Part shown: piece by piece, positions 43,042 to 43,756 of the stretch
Numbering within the stretch: the first letter of the stretch is position 1
How the letters are laid out: the number at the start of each line of letters is the position of its first letter
Source: Alphaproteobacteria bacterium
GTDB lineage: Bacteria; Pseudomonadota; Alphaproteobacteria; Rs-D84
Reading direction: 5' to 3'
DNA: 43,756 nt
Assembly (NCBI GenBank): GCA_017528045.1
Contig: JAFXPG010000001.1
Coordinates: forward strand, 1 to 43,756
Program-made: the position numbers and the translations under genes
Notes under the pieces: model-generated
Told to the model about the DNA's origin: nothing
The model's input: only the letters and a program-made list of their open reading frames with translations
The model's database searches: none

Positions 43042-43407
43042 ATGAAACAATTAAATGATAAAGATATTGCGAATATGATTGGTGAAGACATCTTAATTGA
43101 TGATGAAGCCGTAAAAAAATCTGTTCGTAAGTCTTTGCATTTATCAACAAGAATTCCAAAACCAGATGTTCAAATTTCAGAAAATACTATTATAGATTTT
43201 CATAATCATACAGAAGAAGAAGCCTGGCAAATGCTGAAACACATTGCCACAAACAAAACACGTTCCGCCACTGTTATTACCGGTGCCAGCGGTATATTAA
43301 AAAGCAAATTTCAACAATGGGCAACAGAAAGTATTTTAAGCCCACATATAATATCTTTTAAACCGATAAATAACGGAAGTTTTTTTGTTCGTTTTCGTAA
43401 AAACTAA
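43042..43407 (+). CDS. Smr-domain-like protein
   Basis: 121 residues. The C-terminal 75 resemble an Smr domain: IDFHNHTEEEAWQML takes the place of LDLHGLTxEEA, VITGASG that of ITGKG, and SFFVRFRKN ends the domain. Smr domains are small nucleases linked to mRNA cleavage at collided ribosomes or DNA nicking. The His of the LDLHG motif is kept but the following Gly is Asn-His, so the match is divergent. It is coupled to alaS by a 2-nt gap and overlaps the convergent M23 gene by 4 nt. Confidence 0.7.
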   Translation: MKQLNDKDIANMIGEDILIDDEAVKKSVRKSLHLSTRIPKPDVQISENTIIDFHNHTEEEAWQMLKHIATNKTRSATVITGASGILKSKFQQWATESILSPHIISFKPINNGSFFVRFRKN

Positions 43408-43756
43408 CGAGATCTACCTGTATATATACCAGGATTGATCCAACACCCATTCTTTTTTATACCATAATGTAAATGTGGGCCTTTACTGTGACCTGTATTT
43501 CCAGTTTTTGCTATTGGACAACCTGCTGCCACCTTTAAACCCTTTCTGTTAGCCATTTGTTCACTTAGATGGCAATACTGAGTAACAAGTCCATCTCCGT
43601 GAGATATATACAAACCTTTTCCACATCCACCACCGTTTGTTACGGCTGTTACAATTCCATCTGCTGGTGCATATACAGTCATACCTATTTTATGGTTAGT
43701 ACTGTAATCTATACCACCATGAGGTCTTATTTTTCCTGTTTTTTTATTTCTTCTAA
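43404..43756 (-). CDS. M23-family peptidase domain protein (partial, 5' end beyond window)
   Basis: The frame stays open to the window edge, so only the C-terminal 117 residues are seen. They hold the LytM/M23 zinc motifs: RPHGGIDY (first His and Asp) and PHLHYG (HxH). Between them lies the typical TVYAPADGIVTAV strand and the GDGLVTQYCHLS segment, all Gly-rich. M23 proteins cut peptide cross-links or, when degenerate, activate amidases such as the one at 1369; the zinc residues here look intact. Cys residues (GGGCGKG, YCHLS, GCPIAK) are more frequent than usual. Confidence 0.88.
   Translation of the reverse strand, partial: RRNKKTGKIRPHGGIDYSTNHKIGMTVYAPADGIVTAVTNGGGCGKGLYISHGDGLVTQYCHLSEQMANRKGLKVAAGCPIAKTGNTGHSKGPHLHYGIKKNGCWINPGIYTGRSR

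Overview
The window looks like a chromosomal segment of an AT-rich (by eye about one third G+C), small-genome alphaproteobacterium, probably an uncultured host- or gut-associated lineage. The main clues are a circularly permuted two-piece tmRNA gene, RNase J, BamD, an MtaB-type methylthiotransferase and XerC in alphaproteobacterial style. Rubrerythrin suggests low-oxygen life. A giant Cys-rich secreted protein with InlB/Flg_new-type beta repeats is of a kind common in gut alphaproteobacterial metagenomes. The lineage is inferred, not proven. Genes are densely packed, with zero-gap or overlapping ends (xerC/bamD, rimI/helicase, holB/tatD/smpB, obg/downstream gene), compact intrinsic terminators, and -35/-10 promoters of TTGAAA/TTGATT to TATAAT/TAAAAT type.

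Layout. 1-5.9 kb: a partial gene that may be IHF/HU, an alkyltransferase-like protein, tRNA-Ser(CGA), a small secreted protein, a TAT-exported N-acetylmuramoyl-L-alanine amidase, a Cys-containing exported protein, prfB with its programmed frameshift and an APH-fold kinase. 5.9-6.2 kb: tRNA-Arg(CCG) followed by structured element A. 6.2-13 kb: a membrane protein, RNase J behind a structured leader, and the 1300-residue surface protein. 13-21 kb: rpsD, trpS, a SIMPL protein, xerC, bamD, murJ, an RlpA-like SPOR lipoprotein, another lipoprotein and rubrerythrin. 21-28.1 kb: an unknown gene coupled to obg, permuted ssrA, a Lon-like ATPase without its protease domain, tsaB, rimI and a Pif1/RecD-like helicase. 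28.2-28.5 kb: a CAU tRNA followed by structured element B. 28.5-34 kb: a BaiN/YhiN-type flavoprotein, leuS, mtaB, rpoZ and tRNA-Ser(GGA). 34-43.8 kb: small unknown and membrane genes, a D,D-carboxypeptidase-like gene, holB-tatD-smpB, an EF-hand membrane protein, HU, a three-helix membrane protein, a short alaS, an Smr-like gene and a partial M23 peptidase.

Themes. Translation and its quality control are prominent: RF2, S4, three tRNA synthetases, t6A/ms2t6A factors (TsaB, MtaB), and tmRNA with SmpB. Envelope biogenesis is the second theme: amidase, MurJ, BamD, RlpA, D,D-carboxypeptidase and M23. Several enzymes are reduced or altered: Lon lacks its peptidase domain, AlaRS lacks C-Ala, RlpA lacks two conserved active-site-region residues, and the carboxypeptidase lacks the Asn of SxN.

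The strongest candidate for something undescribed is a pair of homologous RNA-like elements of about 115 nt. Each lies just downstream of a complete tRNA plus terminator, and each ends in a second copy of that tRNA's 3' end including CCA. Their helices co-vary between the two copies, including one that pairs the element's 5' end with its own tRNA-derived 3' tail. A second genome-style observation is a set of genes whose -10 box lies only 6-9 nt before the ATG, as expected for leaderless mRNAs.
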